From: Alkaliphilus metalliredigens QYMF
GTDB lineage: Bacteria > Bacillota > Clostridia > Peptostreptococcales > Natronincolaceae
Length of the DNA: 64,000 nucleotides
Reading direction: 5' to 3'
NCBI RefSeq assembly: GCF_000016985.1
Contig: NC_009633.1
Location: 4,011,539 to 4,075,538 of the forward strand
Positions within the stretch are counted from its first letter, which is position 1. Every line of letters begins with the position of its first letter. The translations under genes and the position numbers were made by a program. The notes beneath the pieces are model-generated. The model saw only the letters and a program-made list of their open reading frames with translations. It was not told the DNA's origin and did not search any database. Below are positions 35,754-46,043 of the stretch, piece after piece.

Positions 35754-37211
35754 CTATGTCTTTACCGTTCCACAAGTAAGCACGCCCATATGGATTTTTT
35801 TCGCACGATTACTTTTTTTTGATATTTCTCGAATGTGTTTAACATTATCCCATTTTCTAAAAAGTTTTCTCGCATCTTCCTCCCATGTAAAATATTCAAC
35901 TTCCGAACTTTGATAATTATTATCTATGGATTTTATTCCCTTCTCATTTAATCTACCGAATTGTATTTCAAGTTCCGTATTGGTATAATCAACGCCTTGA
36001 TTTCGAGAGCAACATGGAAAATAACATAAAGTAGCTTTTGCAATAAAAGGGTGTTTATCCTTACTTATTGGTACGGGAATATTATAATTGTAAGTATCGT
36101 ACTTTTCTGAAATACCTGATAAAACAAATTGTATCTCATCCTCTGGACAACGAACAATGTCATCTATTTTCCTTGGCACAATACCGTGCCCAATAAGAGA
36201 AGAGTCGAATTCTTGTTTACTCCAACCAGTTGCTGAATTTATTATTAGAGCTTTTGCCACTTCTCTACTTAAACCTAAAATATCAATTAAATATGACATT
36301 TTCCTTGCTATCCACGGTGCTGCAAAAGAAGTTCCTATTACAAATGCTTCACCTGTTGGAGTACAAACTCTCATAGGTTTTGTCTCATCACCACCGTAAT
36401 AACTGATGTCAGGTTTTGTAAAAAATGATAGCACAGGCCCTCTCCGAGTATAAGAAGCTGGTCGATTATCAAAATCAACAGAGTTAACAACTAATGAATT
36501 TATAGAGTCAGCTGGAGTGCCTATAGCCATAGATTGCTTTTGTGTCCAAGTTTTATTAGTTCCTGCAATAACAAATGTTACATCATTTTCATATTGAATT
36601 TTATCTAATATTGCTGCTTCCGGTGAAATAAAGTTTGGATTTATTTCAAGTTTTGATCCAAGAGATAAATTCCAAACTTTTATATCTTTGTTTAATGATA
36701 TTATTTCATTTATATTTCTTAGAATTGTAAATGAACTAAACTGATTTCCGGAAGCGACTCCAAAATGCCTTACGCGAAATCTACCACACTCATCATCCAT
36801 AAGAGGATTAGATGCCGGACCGTCAACTATAATAGATGATACCGCTGTTCCATGTTTATAGTCACTTGGTGATAATGGAATATCTTCGGATAACATATTT
36901 TTAAATTCAACCCAATCAGAAAAGTAAACATTTTCATCAAACAACGTATCAATTACACCGATTATAGGTTCGTTCTTAGGCGAAGGAATAGTAATTACAG
37001 CATTATCACAAAAATTAAAATCAACTTTTGTTAGCTTTGTTATGTCGCTAACCGCCATCGATATTAAATATGGAGCCTTTTGCTTTAAAAGGGTTAATTC
37101 ATCAGGTCTCAGTAAAATGGTCGTATCATCCATAACTCTAGTAAACTGCAAATTAATACCTAATTTTTCCATGAGTTTTGTCGCTTTAACATCTGTTTTA
37201 TATATAGTAAT
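35754..37211 (-). pseudogene. S8 subtilase gene, 3' part (split by IS)
   Basis: About 485 residues carrying all three subtilase catalytic blocks: Asp in PIIGVIDTLFDE, His in DYKHGTAVSSIIV and Ser in VIGTSFAAPWIARK. It has no signal peptide, so it acts inside the cell, as do S8 proteins paired with AAA ATPases in some defence loci. The first residues of the open frame (up to 37340) come from the IS end. Removing the IS at 37212-38674 and one ATATAGTAAT repeat joins it in frame to 38675-38997 (ESIITI-YKTDVKATK). Confidence 0.83.
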
Positions 37212-38674
37212 CATAGGCGTTAACTTAACCCATGTTATTCCAAGGTAAAAATTACATTTGAAAAAAAGCATGAAAAATGGGAATCTCAAAGTGACCACCA
37301 CATCACAAAGGAGAGATTCCCATGAAGATATCTTCATCACTTATTATACAATTTATTCGGTTGTTTGATAACAATAAAATTATGGAAATTGCCATAGGCA
37401 CAGGTTTATTGAAGCGTCAAAAGGGCATGTTGCCCGATACAATTCTTAAGGTTTTCACATTCGGGTTGCTAAATATAGCAAACCCCTCATTAAACCAAAT
37501 TGCATCTAAATGCCAAGCATTTCAACCAGGCTTAACAATCTCCAAAGAAGCAGTGTATAAAAGACTGAAAAAATCTTCTTTATTTTTACAGGAAACATTT
37601 AAACATATGATGCAAAAATCTATGAATAGTGTAATCCCTGTAAAAACTGCCGCTATTCTTGAGCAGTTTAAGGATGTAAAGATATGTGATAGTACCAAAA
37701 TTACTTTGCCGGATTAGGTGGACGCAATGCTAAATCTTCTTTAAAAGTCCAAGGCATTTATAGTTTGATTCCTGCTAGATTTTCAAGCCTTGAAATAACA
37801 AAGGCTCCTGGCGCTGATACTACCTATAACGATAAGTTACTTGCCATGGTTAATCCAGGTGAATTGCTAATAACAGACCTAGGATATTTTAGCAAAGCAT
37901 TTTTTGAAAAACTATCAACAAAAGGTAGTTACTATCTCACTAGAATCAAGAAAAACTCTATTGTTTACGTAGAAAAGTCAGGACAACTAACTAAGGTGGA
38001 TTTGACTGATTTACTAAAGGGTACTGTGGTTGATACAGAAGTTTTTCTGGGAATAGCCCATAAAAAACAACTTAAATGTCGTTTTGTAGCCATTCGCCTG
38101 CCAGAAAAAGTGGTGAATCAACGTAGACGCAAGGCTAACCAACAGGCTAAAGCCCAAGGCAAACAACTTAGTGCGAAAGAAACTGAATTGCTGGCATGGA
38201 ATATTATTGTTACAAATGTTACAAAAGATAAGTTATCTCCTGAAGCTGCTTGTGATTTATATAGAGCAAGATGGCAAATTGAACTCGTATTTAAATCATT
38301 AAAAAGCTATTTAAATATTGATAAAATAGGCTCTTGTGGTAAATACCAGCTAGAGTGTTTGATATATGGGCGCTTAATAGCAGTAGTTGCCATGTTTTCT
38401 TTATACAATGTTCTATATATACCAGCAAATCAACATTTCACAAGAAGTTTAAGTATGTTGCGATTTGTAAGTATTTTTGCAATTCATGCTAATGAGATAG
38501 CCCTAAAGCTTCAATTAACAATACCAAATATTCATTTTCTTGAAAGATTTTTCAAGAAAATGAGTAAAAAAAGTTTGCATGATAAGCGTCAGAGAAAAAC
38601 AACGTTTGAAATACTACAGGAATACTTTTTTCTCGAAATTAATTTCCAAAATATTGCTTAGGTTAACGCCTATG
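37212..38674 (+). mobile_element. IS4-family insertion sequence, defective copy 2
   Basis: A 1463-bp copy of the element at 11259-12746, with the same inverted repeats (CATAGGCGTTAACTTAA). It is flanked by the 10-bp duplication ATATAGTAAT (37202-37211, 38675-38684). It differs by a few substitutions and a 25-bp deletion at about 37709-37715. The deletion joins two CCGGAT copies and shifts the transposase frame, splitting it at 37717. This copy cannot make its own transposase but keeps both ends, so copy 1 could move it. Confidence 0.92.
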
Positions 38675-38997
38675 ATATAGTAATAATAGATTCATCCTTT
38701 AAATCTATATCATCAACTAATATATCAAATTTTTCAACATAAAAAGCATCTACTACTACTCTGAGGAAATTGGTTTTAGCAATTTTTAATGGAACAAAGG
38801 CAATTCGTTTTGAATTGATTTCCTTGATTATGTCATGGGTGATTATCCCATCAAATCTTGTATTCAATATGTTAATTCTTGTTTTCAGTATTATCCAAAT
38901 ATTCTCTAATAGCATCTGATGATATCTTTGAAATTTGAACTCTTTCAGGCGTGTCATACACATTTGCTATCATTTCGAACTTATCTGTATTTTCCAT
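38675..38997 (-). pseudogene. S8 subtilase gene, 5' part with a frameshift
   Basis: ATG 38997 after AAAGGTTGATGG encodes MENTDKFEMIANVYDTPERV onward for 41 codons, ending at TAA 38872-38874. A second frame, readable across 38880-38675, continues TRINILNTRFDGIITHDIIK and joins the protease body after IS removal. A one-base frameshift near 38875-38890 is therefore needed in addition to the IS. The N-terminal 100 residues form a prodomain-like or regulatory region of unknown fold. Confidence 0.6.
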
Positions 38998-39069
38998 TAT
39001 TATCCATCAACCTTTTTTAAATTATCGTCCTCTGTTATGCAAGCCTACTACATCCTGATTTATATGATT

Positions 39070-39384
39070 TTATGGCATTTCATCTTCATTTATCAATTTA
39101 TATCCTTGTGTGTAGGTACCTTTGGCGAGTACTTTTAAGAGTGTGCCTTGATCGAGCCTAGTACTGGTTGTGAATATCACTCGTTTAGTCTCTCCGCTTT
39201 CGGTGACACCCTGCTCCCTATATTTATATCTTCCGTTATCATCTGCAGGTTCATTTTGAATTTCAACATAGACATATTCTTGTTCAATCAATGGATTAAA
39301 ACGATCGAATGGCTCGCGAAGTAAGAGGTATAAGCTAGCAAAAACAACGACTACAACAATACAGGATATTAAGATCTTTTTCAT
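39070..39384 (-). CDS. yxeA: YxeA-family small exported protein (DUF1093)
   Basis: 104 residues: an N-terminal membrane anchor or signal (ILISCIVVVVVFASLYLLL) and an OB-like beta domain with the family pattern YKYREQGVTESGETKRVIF and KVLAKGTYTQGYKLINEDE. In Bacillus, yxeA lies at the end of the yxdJKLM operon, and the same order is seen here. It follows the permease gene by 15 bp. Its role is probably in the envelope response to cationic peptides. Confidence 0.8.
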   Translation of the reverse strand: MKKILISCIVVVVVFASLYLLLREPFDRFNPLIEQEYVYVEIQNEPADDNGRYKYREQGVTESGETKRVIFTTSTRLDQGTLLKVLAKGTYTQGYKLINEDEMP

Positions 39385-39399
39385 AATTTTTCTTCCTTT

Positions 39400-41322
39400 C
39401 TATAGAGAATTTGTTACGATGCTCTTATAATACTGAATGGTAATCACGGTAAACATCAAGTAGATGATAATATACGCTGCCATACTAATGATGATTGGGG
39501 TGAGCATGCTGGCGGCGATGAGAACAGAACCTACGTTAAGAGCAAAGGCAGCGTGGATTAAACCAATTCCCAGAGGAATAAAAAAAACAAAGAGCTGTTT
39601 ACGGATGATGCCTTTCATAATATCGTTTACTTGGAACCCCAGTTGTCGCAGTGTCCGATAATGGTTTTTTTCTTGTTCAGCCTCTGTCATTTGTTTAAAG
39701 TATAAAATACTTCCCGTTGAAAGAAGAAACACAAAGCCTAAAATGCCTGCGATGAAAATAAGAAGCCCGTAGGTTTGACGCGATCCCTCGTATGCGGAAT
39801 AAAAGTCAGTGATATACTGGTCACTATCCACATTCGTTAGAAAGATGTCAGAGGCGATATCTGATTTTTCAGTGTCTAATAAGTGAAACACTTCAAAGGT
39901 TAAAAATTCCTTGTACTCATCCTCCTGAATGCTATCTCTCACTCTCTGGAAGGTTTCTTCAGAAACAAGTAATTGTTCTCCATAGAATCTGTAATTCATC
40001 ACGTTTTCAAGCCTAAACTTGGACACTGTTAACCGATTTGCCTCATCGTCTGATGGGTATTGCACGTATTTTGGAAATGAAGTTTCTACTCCTTCTATAA
40101 TGGCTCGCGTATTATGATAGATTGCTTCACCATCTCGGGGACTCTCAACATCTAATCCAGCCTGCACCATCTGCTCTGCTGAGAAAACCATGAAGGCTCT
40201 GTGACGATTGTCTACATTTGTATCCTGTTCCACCCATGTGCCAACAAATCTTATGGCATCTAGTTGATAATGATTAAATCCAATCTGTTCTTCTTCTAAC
40301 CTACTTGATATAATAGCGGCTTCCTCCTGCATATTTTCCACTGCAAAATCAAAAGGCATCGCCAACCTCACATCGTTTTCCGTTGAATAGTATAAGGAAT
40401 ATGAAAGTGAAACCATCGTAATCGTCATGGCAGACAATACAGTGATCAATGTTAATGAATTGGCGTGACCTTTCATTCTGTGCATCAGTGGTGCTATCGA
40501 CAGGCTATTATACAAGCCCAGATTTCCATTTTTCTTTTTTCGAAAAACATATAATATCCAGCTTATCGTCGTATGGAAAACTAAATAGGTTCCCAGTATG
40601 GTGCTGGCGAGAACTAATATCATAAGAAACAACAGCAAGTCAGCATGGTCTACAATTAAGGTAGACACATAATAGCCAAACCCTATTAGACTTAACCCTA
40701 CTAACCCTAAAATACTTGAAACGATGCTTGGACGTTTAACAAAGTAATCATTTTGCTTATTTGCTTGAAACAATTGTAGTAGTGTACTTCGATAAACCGT
40801 CCATATAATTTGTAAAGATGTGACAGCAATTAAGCAAGTAAAAACAGCAATTGTTTGGATAACTGCTTGGCTGGAGAAGGTTAATCCAACCATAGCTTCA
40901 AGTCCTATCAGGTTCATAAACAGTAAAAGAAAGAGTCGCGAGAGCAAAGCTCCAACTAGCATTCCAATAAATAAAGCTCCTAGACCAAGAATAGTGTGTT
41001 CCAAGATTAGTAACCGAGCGACCCAAGCCTTAGACAAGCCAATTAACTGATACATTCCGATTTCTTGACTACGTCTTCTAATAAAGATGCTGGTAGCGTA
41101 CATCGTAAACACAATGGTAATGAGAATGAGTAATATTCCAGCGACTTGAAAGGCCGTTGAAAAGTGCATGCTAGATTTAACCATATTAACAATGGTTTGG
41201 TCATTTTGTAGGGTAGAGAAAATAAAATACAAACTTATGCTGAAAATCATTGCGAAAAAATAGAGATAATACATTTTGATGTTTTTTCGCATGCTGCGGA
41301 TCACTAATTTCTGTGTAGTCAT
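39400..41322 (-). CDS. BceB/YxdM-type ABC transporter permease
   Basis: 640 residues with ten predicted membrane helices. The large extracellular domain lies between helices 7 and 8 (about residues 310-530), the hallmark of BceB-type permeases that sense peptide antibiotics and pass the signal to a partner kinase. The FtsX-like block [20 protein letters not shown] is near residue 80-100. The start codon overlaps the ATPase stop (ATGA) after GGAGG. Confidence 0.9.
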   Translation of the reverse strand: MTTQKLVIRSMRKNIKMYYLYFFAMIFSISLYFIFSTLQNDQTIVNMVKSSMHFSTAFQVAGILLILITIVFTMYATSIFIRRRSQEIGMYQLIGLSKAWVARLLILEHTILGLGALFIGMLVGALLSRLFLLLFMNLIGLEAMVGLTFSSQAVIQTIAVFTCLIAVTSLQIIWTVYRSTLLQLFQANKQNDYFVKRPSIVSSILGLVGLSLIGFGYYVSTLIVDHADLLLFLMILVLASTILGTYLVFHTTISWILYVFRKKKNGNLGLYNSLSIAPLMHRMKGHANSLTLITVLSAMTITMVSLSYSLYYSTENDVRLAMPFDFAVENMQEEAAIISSRLEEEQIGFNHYQLDAIRFVGTWVEQDTNVDNRHRAFMVFSAEQMVQAGLDVESPRDGEAIYHNTRAIIEGVETSFPKYVQYPSDDEANRLTVSKFRLENVMNYRFYGEQLLVSEETFQRVRDSIQEDEYKEFLTFEVFHLLDTEKSDIASDIFLTNVDSDQYITDFYSAYEGSRQTYGLLIFIAGILGFVFLLSTGSILYFKQMTEAEQEKNHYRTLRQLGFQVNDIMKGIIRKQLFVFFIPLGIGLIHAAFALNVGSVLIAASMLTPIIISMAAYIIIYLMFTVITIQYYKSIVTNSL

Positions 41323-42098
41323 TTCTGGTTACCTCCTCCAAGAAGGGCTTGCATATCAAGAATGTCCTTAAAGAAGGATTCTCTCGTTTTCTCTCCCCGG
41401 TACAATTCAGAAAAAGTTCTTCCATCCTTAAGAAAGATCACACGCTTACAATAGCTAGATGCCAACGGGTCATGAGTAACCATAACAATGGTGACTTGTC
41501 GTGCTTGGTTAATCTCATGTAAATTTTCTAATAAATTTGAGGCTGCTCTTGAATCAAGGGCGCCTGTAGGCTCATCAGCAAAAACAATCGAGGGCGAATG
41601 AATTAGCGCTCGTGCTGCAGAGGTGCGTTGCTTTTCTCCACCTGAAATTTCAGAAGGGTACTTATTAGCTAATTCCTTAATATCTAAAATCTCTGCTATG
41701 GCATTAAACTCAGTTTCAGCTTGATTTTTGCTTATTTTTGTTAAAGAAACAGGTAGCAATATATTTTCTTTTACCGTTAATGTATCAAGCAAATTGTAAT
41801 CCTGAAAGATAAAGCCTAAATGTTCACGACGAATGTTTGAAAGCTGACTATCATTCATTTTGGAAATCTCGTGCTCTTTTATAAAGATTTGTCCATCTGT
41901 GGGACGGTCAATAGTAGCTAATGCATTGAGAAGAGTTGTCTTCCCTGATCCTGAAGGTCCCATAATTCCAACAAATTCACCCTCAATCACTCGAAGGTCG
42001 ATTCCTTGTAACACCTGTTGAGCATTTCCCTTTAAACCATAAGATTTACGTACTCCCTCTGCAATTAAAACTGTCTTTGGTGTCTTTTGATATTTCAT
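41319..42098 (-). CDS. BceA/YxdL-type ABC transporter ATPase
   Basis: About 259 residues. Walker [16 protein letters not shown]-loop IFQDYNLLD, signature [15 protein letters not shown] and Walker [14 protein letters not shown] are all of the MacB/BceA type. The signal TTGGAGTGAATGGT selects ATG 42098. It forms a detoxification and sensing module with the BceB-type permease and is controlled by the two-component system upstream. Confidence 0.9.
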   Translation of the reverse strand: MKYQKTPKTVLIAEGVRKSYGLKGNAQQVLQGIDLRVIEGEFVGIMGPSGSGKTTLLNALATIDRPTDGQIFIKEHEISKMNDSQLSNIRREHLGFIFQDYNLLDTLTVKENILLPVSLTKISKNQAETEFNAIAEILDIKELANKYPSEISGGEKQRTSAARALIHSPSIVFADEPTGALDSRAASNLLENLHEINQARQVTIVMVTHDPLASSYCKRVIFLKDGRTFSELYRGEKTRESFFKDILDMQALLGGGNQK

Positions 42099-42188
42099 AC
42101 CATTCACTCCAATCAAGTTGTTCTATAACCAGTATAATTCTTTTGTGGCTCTAGGTCGCAGACTTTAGGTGATATAATGGGACCAAAT

Positions 42189-42204
42189 GTGATATTTTTG
42201 TCAC
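42189..42204. promoter_or_regulatory. dyad upstream of the bceAB-like genes
   Basis: GTGACAAAAATATCAC (minus strand) is an inverted repeat about 90 bp upstream of the ATPase start. It is a candidate binding site for the BceR-type response regulator. A flanking CATTAT may serve as -10. Confidence 0.45.
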
Positions 42205-42261
42205 CTTGCCAAAATAAAAAGCAGTCAGGCATATGTCCTAACTACTTCATTGATGCCTATT

Positions 42262-43299
42262 TTATAGTATTGATCGTCTAATGTGTTCAAATGGATTATC
42301 ACTAGAGAATATCATCGAAATAGATGTACCTTCCCCAACGGCTGAATCAACCTCAAGTCGAATATGTAACTTCTTGCTTATTTCTTTTGCAAGATAAAGT
42401 CCCATTCCAGTGGCTGAGTGCTGAACCCTCCCATTTTCTCCAGTAAAGCCTTTATCAAACATTCGTGGCAGGTCATGCGCTTCAATGCCAGGCCCTTCAT
42501 CTTTAATCGTTACGATGACAAACTCATTTTCATGGAGACCAATGTGAATGAATATATTTCCATCTGTTGGACTGTATTTAATGGCATTGGTTAAAAGCTG
42601 TCTCATTACAAACCCGCACCACTTTTTATCGGTGTACACGCTAGACGAGGTGTTCCCCGTCAAATCAATGGATATATTTTTTTCCATACACCATGTTGAT
42701 AGCTCACGAACCTCTTCTCTTATCATATCATGTACTTCCAGCTTTTCTGGGAGTAAGTCTGATTCTAAGTTACCTAATCGCGAAATATAAAGCTGTCGGT
42801 CAATTAATAAGTGCATCCTCAACCAGGGCGCATTTAGCCTTTGAGCTAGCTCATTAGAACGATGAGCATCAATGGTTATCTTCATCGCTGTAAGGGGTGT
42901 TTTTATTTCATGAACCCATGATGCAAGATCATTATGGTCCATTTGTTGAGAGGAGTAATCCTCACGACGTTTATTTTGCTCATACTCGTGAATTGTTTCT
43001 AAATGTTTATACACAATGCTGTCCGGAAAACGGCTATGAGGAGAAGGAATGCTTTCAAACCAGTCATCTCCTACACCGTTAGAAAGGGTAAGCAAAGACT
43101 TATAATAGGCTGTTTCCTTTTTATACCTCCAAATAAAAAAACTAACACAGATGATTATAAATAAAAAATTTAAATAGATAAGAGAATGAGGCTCCACACC
43201 AATACCAGCGTCAAATTGTATCAAAGCATTGGTAAGTAGAAGCAGTAACCCAATTAAACCAATCCAACTTTTTTTACAAACGACATAAGCTATAAACAA
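42262..43299 (-). CDS. BceS/YxdK-type sensor histidine kinase
   Basis: 345 residues: two N-terminal membrane helices with almost no extracellular loop (an intramembrane-sensing kinase). H-box WVHEIKTPLTAMKI (near residue 130), N-box FVMRQLLTNAIKYS, and G-boxes IKDEGPGIE and ATGMGLYLAK follow. It starts at TTG 43299 behind TAGGAGG, 11 bp after the regulator stop. It is expected to be driven by the BceAB-type transporter rather than by its own ligand site. Confidence 0.9.
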   Translation of the reverse strand: MFIAYVVCKKSWIGLIGLLLLLTNALIQFDAGIGVEPHSLIYLNFLFIIICVSFFIWRYKKETAYYKSLLTLSNGVGDDWFESIPSPHSRFPDSIVYKHLETIHEYEQNKRREDYSSQQMDHNDLASWVHEIKTPLTAMKITIDAHRSNELAQRLNAPWLRMHLLIDRQLYISRLGNLESDLLPEKLEVHDMIREEVRELSTWCMEKNISIDLTGNTSSSVYTDKKWCGFVMRQLLTNAIKYSPTDGNIFIHIGLHENEFVIVTIKDEGPGIEAHDLPRMFDKGFTGENGRVQHSATGMGLYLAKEISKKLHIRLEVDSAVGEGTSISMIFSSDNPFEHIRRSIL

Positions 43300-43310
43300 T
43301 GTAAAACCTC

Positions 43311-43994
43311 CTAAAGCGTAACGGCCATATAGCCAAGACCTTTTTTAGTCACAATTCCTTCTGCTAAATTGAGAGAAGAAAGCTGTTGCCGTAATCTTGT
43401 GATATTGGCAGTGAGAGTATTGTCATTAATATATTGATCATCATCCCAGAGCATTTTCATCAGTTCATGACGTGAGATGATCTTATTATTTGATTTAACT
43501 AAAACCGAAAGAATAAAAAATTCATTTTTTGTCAGGTCAATGGTTTTCCCATCCTTATATATTCTGCCACTTTTTAAATCAATAAGCGCTTGATTCCACT
43601 CAATTACATCAGAGGATACTTCTTCATACGTATACGTTCGACGAAGAATAGCCTGGACCTTGGCGAGAAGTACATCCATATTAAAAGGCTTCTGAACGTA
43701 ATCGTCCGCCCCTAAGTTCATGGCCATGACCATATCCATCGGATGATCTCTTGATGAAAGAAAAATAATAGGAACTTTGGACACTGCACGTATTGCTCTA
43801 CACCAATGAAAACCGTCAAATTTTGGAAGCTGTATATCAATAATCACTAGGTGTGGGTGATGTTCTACAAATGCTTCCATTATATGAGAAAAATCACTTG
43901 GATTACTTACCTCATATGACCACTGGCTTAACCCTTCTTTTAATGCTTCTAATAGCAGGGAGTCGTCTTCAATAATAAAAATGTTCATATTCAT
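43311..43994 (-). CDS. BceR/YxdJ-type response regulator
   Basis: 227 residues: a receiver domain (acidic pair IIEDDSLLLE, phosphoacceptor Asp in LVIIDIQLPKFDG, Lys in DDYVQKPFNMD) and an OmpR-type winged helix (LTKNEFFILSVLVKSNNKII, then NTLTANITRLRQQL). ATG 43994 follows AAGGAGGG. First gene of a five-gene module (regulator, kinase, ATPase, permease, YxeA) that would respond to antimicrobial peptides. Confidence 0.92.
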   Translation of the reverse strand: MNMNIFIIEDDSLLLEALKEGLSQWSYEVSNPSDFSHIMEAFVEHHPHLVIIDIQLPKFDGFHWCRAIRAVSKVPIIFLSSRDHPMDMVMAMNLGADDYVQKPFNMDVLLAKVQAILRRTYTYEEVSSDVIEWNQALIDLKSGRIYKDGKTIDLTKNEFFILSVLVKSNNKIISRHELMKMLWDDDQYINDNTLTANITRLRQQLSSLNLAEGIVTKKGLGYMAVTL

Positions 43995-44175
43995 TTGGAA
44001 CCCTCCTTCCTATCACAAAAAACCAACTAAATGCCATCCTTTTTTACTCATTTTCTTTAGTAGCTTCATATCTTTCTCTGGTGTTATCGCTAAGCCCCCA
44101 CACATTTTATATTTAGCGATTATCTTTACCCCCTAATGATAGTTTTTCTGCAAGAGATACCAACTATCAGCCACA

Positions 44176-44391
44176 TCAATAACAGCCAAATAAGCGTATA
44201 ATGTCGTCGAGGTAACCAGGTACTGGTATAAAGTCCAGAATCAAATAAATGGGCGAAAGGGCATAACCAACTGTGATCCCCGCTAATATCTTAGCTGCCA
44301 ACGGAGTGTCTTTGCTTTTCAAACTTAAAAACACTGCCAGAATATCCGTTTTCAGTTGTTTTGCTCTTTCCTTTAAATTCATATAATCCAT
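44176..44391 (-). CDS. DUF1232 (YkvA-like) protein, probably C-terminally truncated
   Basis: 71 residues with the DUF1232 core KILAGITVGYALSPIYLILD and FIPVPGYLDDII. Intact members continue for 40 or more residues after YLDD; here the frame ends RLFGCY. Another frame stays open to about 44150, so a frameshift is possible. ATG 44391 follows AAAGAGATGG. Confidence 0.6.
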   Translation of the reverse strand: MDYMNLKERAKQLKTDILAVFLSLKSKDTPLAAKILAGITVGYALSPIYLILDFIPVPGYLDDIIRLFGCY

Positions 44392-44435
44392 CTCTTTTCC
44401 GTCTTTCGATACAAAAACAGCTTATTTTCATGTAA

Positions 44436-44560
44436 ACATCCAATCTGCTCTCACAACCTCGGCTTTTACAAAAAACATCCAATCTGTTCTGTCGCTAACC
44501 CCTAACATCTAACCTGCTCTGTCAGCAAGCACCAACATCTAAATCGCTCTGTCATCTAAA
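44436..44560 (+). repeat. degenerate tandem array of about 30-bp units
   Basis: Four copies of ACATCYAAYCTGCTCTGTC start at 44436, 44475, 44505 and 44535. The last three have exactly 30-bp spacing. The downstream part of the unit (GCAAGCACCA-like) also repeats weakly. The surrounding gap 44392-44863 holds no gene. Too short and diverged for CRISPR. Confidence 0.6.
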
Positions 44561-44564
44561 ATAT

Positions 44565-44863
44565 CCAGCCCCTGGACCTATTTACTTGAACCGATATTTT
44601 CACGATTTTTTCATCAGATTTTTGCTCTTAAAACCTGAAAATCCCAGTATTACTGGACTTTCCACAGACTCAATCTTTTACCCTCGTTATCAAGACAACA
44701 CACTCAAAATGCGGTATCACATTAGTTTTATACAATTTAACAAATGGCACTATTATAGGGTGTCGTATTTAAATTTTTCCTTGGCCTCCGAATGCCATTG
44801 ACATGGAGCCTCTGCTTACATGGTTTTAATACCTGAAGGCATAGCAATAAAAAGGTACTGCCT
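44565..44863. other. gene-free stretch
   Basis: No start-supported ORF is visible. It contains a stem near 44845-44875 (TGAAGGCA...TGCCTTCA) that could terminate the minus-strand YdeI-like gene. Otherwise nothing recognisable. Confidence 0.3.
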
Positions 44864-45430
44864 TCATAACAGGCGACCATGATCATTCCATGCGCCATAT
44901 ATCTTGTTCAGCTTTGTATTTTCTATAAATTTATCTAACCTTTTTATATATAATTCAGGTTGATGTTTCACCTGTTGGATTGTGTCAATTCTTATTTTCC
45001 TATAAAGTTCTGGGAATTTCATGAAGTTTGAATGTGTTTGCTCATCTTCCTTCAATCTTTTCTCTATAACCTCATCGATTATAAATGTATTACTGCTCAT
45101 ATCAGGTAGCACTTTTCTCCCGTTATCAGTCATAAGTCCAAGCCTTTCAAGACGTCGTACTCGCTCTTTGTTCAATTCCGTCCATGAACTTTTCTTAGCT
45201 CTAGGGGATAATCTTTGAAGGAGTTGATTTTGTGCATTTTTCTTTTTAACGCTATCAATCCATCCAAAACAAAGAGCCTCTTCTACTGCATCCAAATAAA
45301 GTAAAGTGTCTGGTTGTGGGGAAATACTTACGGCCACCCAGCAACATTTTTCAATATTACAATTAGCCTGAAGCCAGATCCTAAGCTCTTCTCTTGTTGT
45401 TACACTAAGTATATTTTCCATATCAGTCAT
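44864..45430 (-). CDS. YdeI/OmpD-associated family protein
   Basis: 188 residues. The pattern LRIWLQANCNIEKCCWVAVS, then LDAVEEALCFGWIDSVKKK, then RLSPRAKKSSWTELNKERV is that of the YdeI family, linked to bacteriocin or polymyxin protection in some bacteria; the biochemical role is unknown. ATG 45430 follows AAAGGGTGAATTGA. It lies 18 bp after the upstream gene on the same strand and is probably co-transcribed. Confidence 0.78.
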   Translation of the reverse strand: MTDMENILSVTTREELRIWLQANCNIEKCCWVAVSISPQPDTLLYLDAVEEALCFGWIDSVKKKNAQNQLLQRLSPRAKKSSWTELNKERVRRLERLGLMTDNGRKVLPDMSSNTFIIDEVIEKRLKEDEQTHSNFMKFPELYRKIRIDTIQQVKHQPELYIKRLDKFIENTKLNKIYGAWNDHGRLL

Positions 45431-45448
45431 TCAATTCACCCTTTCCAG

Positions 45449-46012
45449 TCATTCTGTTCCCTCTAAAATAGCGGGTAATACAATGAAATCCACTATAGTT
45501 TCAAGTTTTTTAGCTGAAACAGGCTCATTTTCTAAAACAATTGCATGACGAAGCAGTTGAAACAATGCTAATTTAGTTTCTACAATAGGCATTTTAGTTA
45601 TTTCTTTTTTTTCTATTGCTATTAGTAGAATATGGTCTATTATTTGGAGCTGGCTCTTTCTTGCTTCTGCTAGCATTTCCTTTATACGCTTGGGACTATT
45701 TTGCATCTCATATAAAACCATACGGTTGAATTCCAAAGGGAAACTAAATTTCAGTTGTGCTTTTTCACATTTGCTGATAATTGAAGATACTGGTCGTAGT
45801 GCTTCTGCCAATTCCTCTTTTGTATATTTGTCCTCAATATTTTCATGTGTCATTATAAGTTTTGAAATACATAAAGCTTTTATCCTGTTCTTAAGGAGTG
45901 TATGCTGAGAGGTACCCTCAACAAATTTTGACTGTGTGTTTTCACATCTACTAATAGTTGAAGAAACAATTAGTAGAGCTTCTTCTAATTCATTCTTTGT
46001 ATATGTGTTGAT
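45449..46012 (-). CDS. chimeric protein: duplicated small domain fused to a TetR-like tail
   Basis: The frame opens at codon ATC 46012 after GAGAGGTG. It runs through a first unit (TYTKNELEEALLIVSSTISR...LLKNRIKALCISKLI), then a second copy of the same start (KYTKEELAEALRPVSSIISK, then CEKAQLKF). It then becomes a different sequence (FPLEFNRMVLYEMQNSPKRI, ending VDFIVLPAILEGTE) that looks like the ligand domain of a TetR regulator whose HTH is gone. The usable start is ATG 45853, giving 134 residues; the ATC may be a mutated ATG of the first unit. Either a gene fusion with a new N-terminus or a decaying locus. Confidence 0.5.
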   Translation of the reverse strand: MNTYTKNELEEALLIVSSTISRCENTQSKFVEGTSQHTLLKNRIKALCISKLIMTHENIEDKYTKEELAEALRPVSSIISKCEKAQLKFSFPLEFNRMVLYEMQNSPKRIKEMLAEARKSQLQIIDHILLIAIEKKEITKMPIVETKLALFQLLRHAIVLENEPVSAKKLETIVDFIVLPAILEGTE

Positions 46013-46043
46013 TTTATTTCACCTCTCAAAGTTAACTCACCGG

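Noticed and set aside
35754-37340. Protease start at 37340 (MMKISSWES...)
   Set aside because: That N-terminus is the reverse strand of the IS end; the true upstream part lies beyond the IS at 38675-38997.
44436-44560. CRISPR array
   Set aside because: Repeat units are degenerate and abut each other without unique spacers, and no cas genes are nearby.
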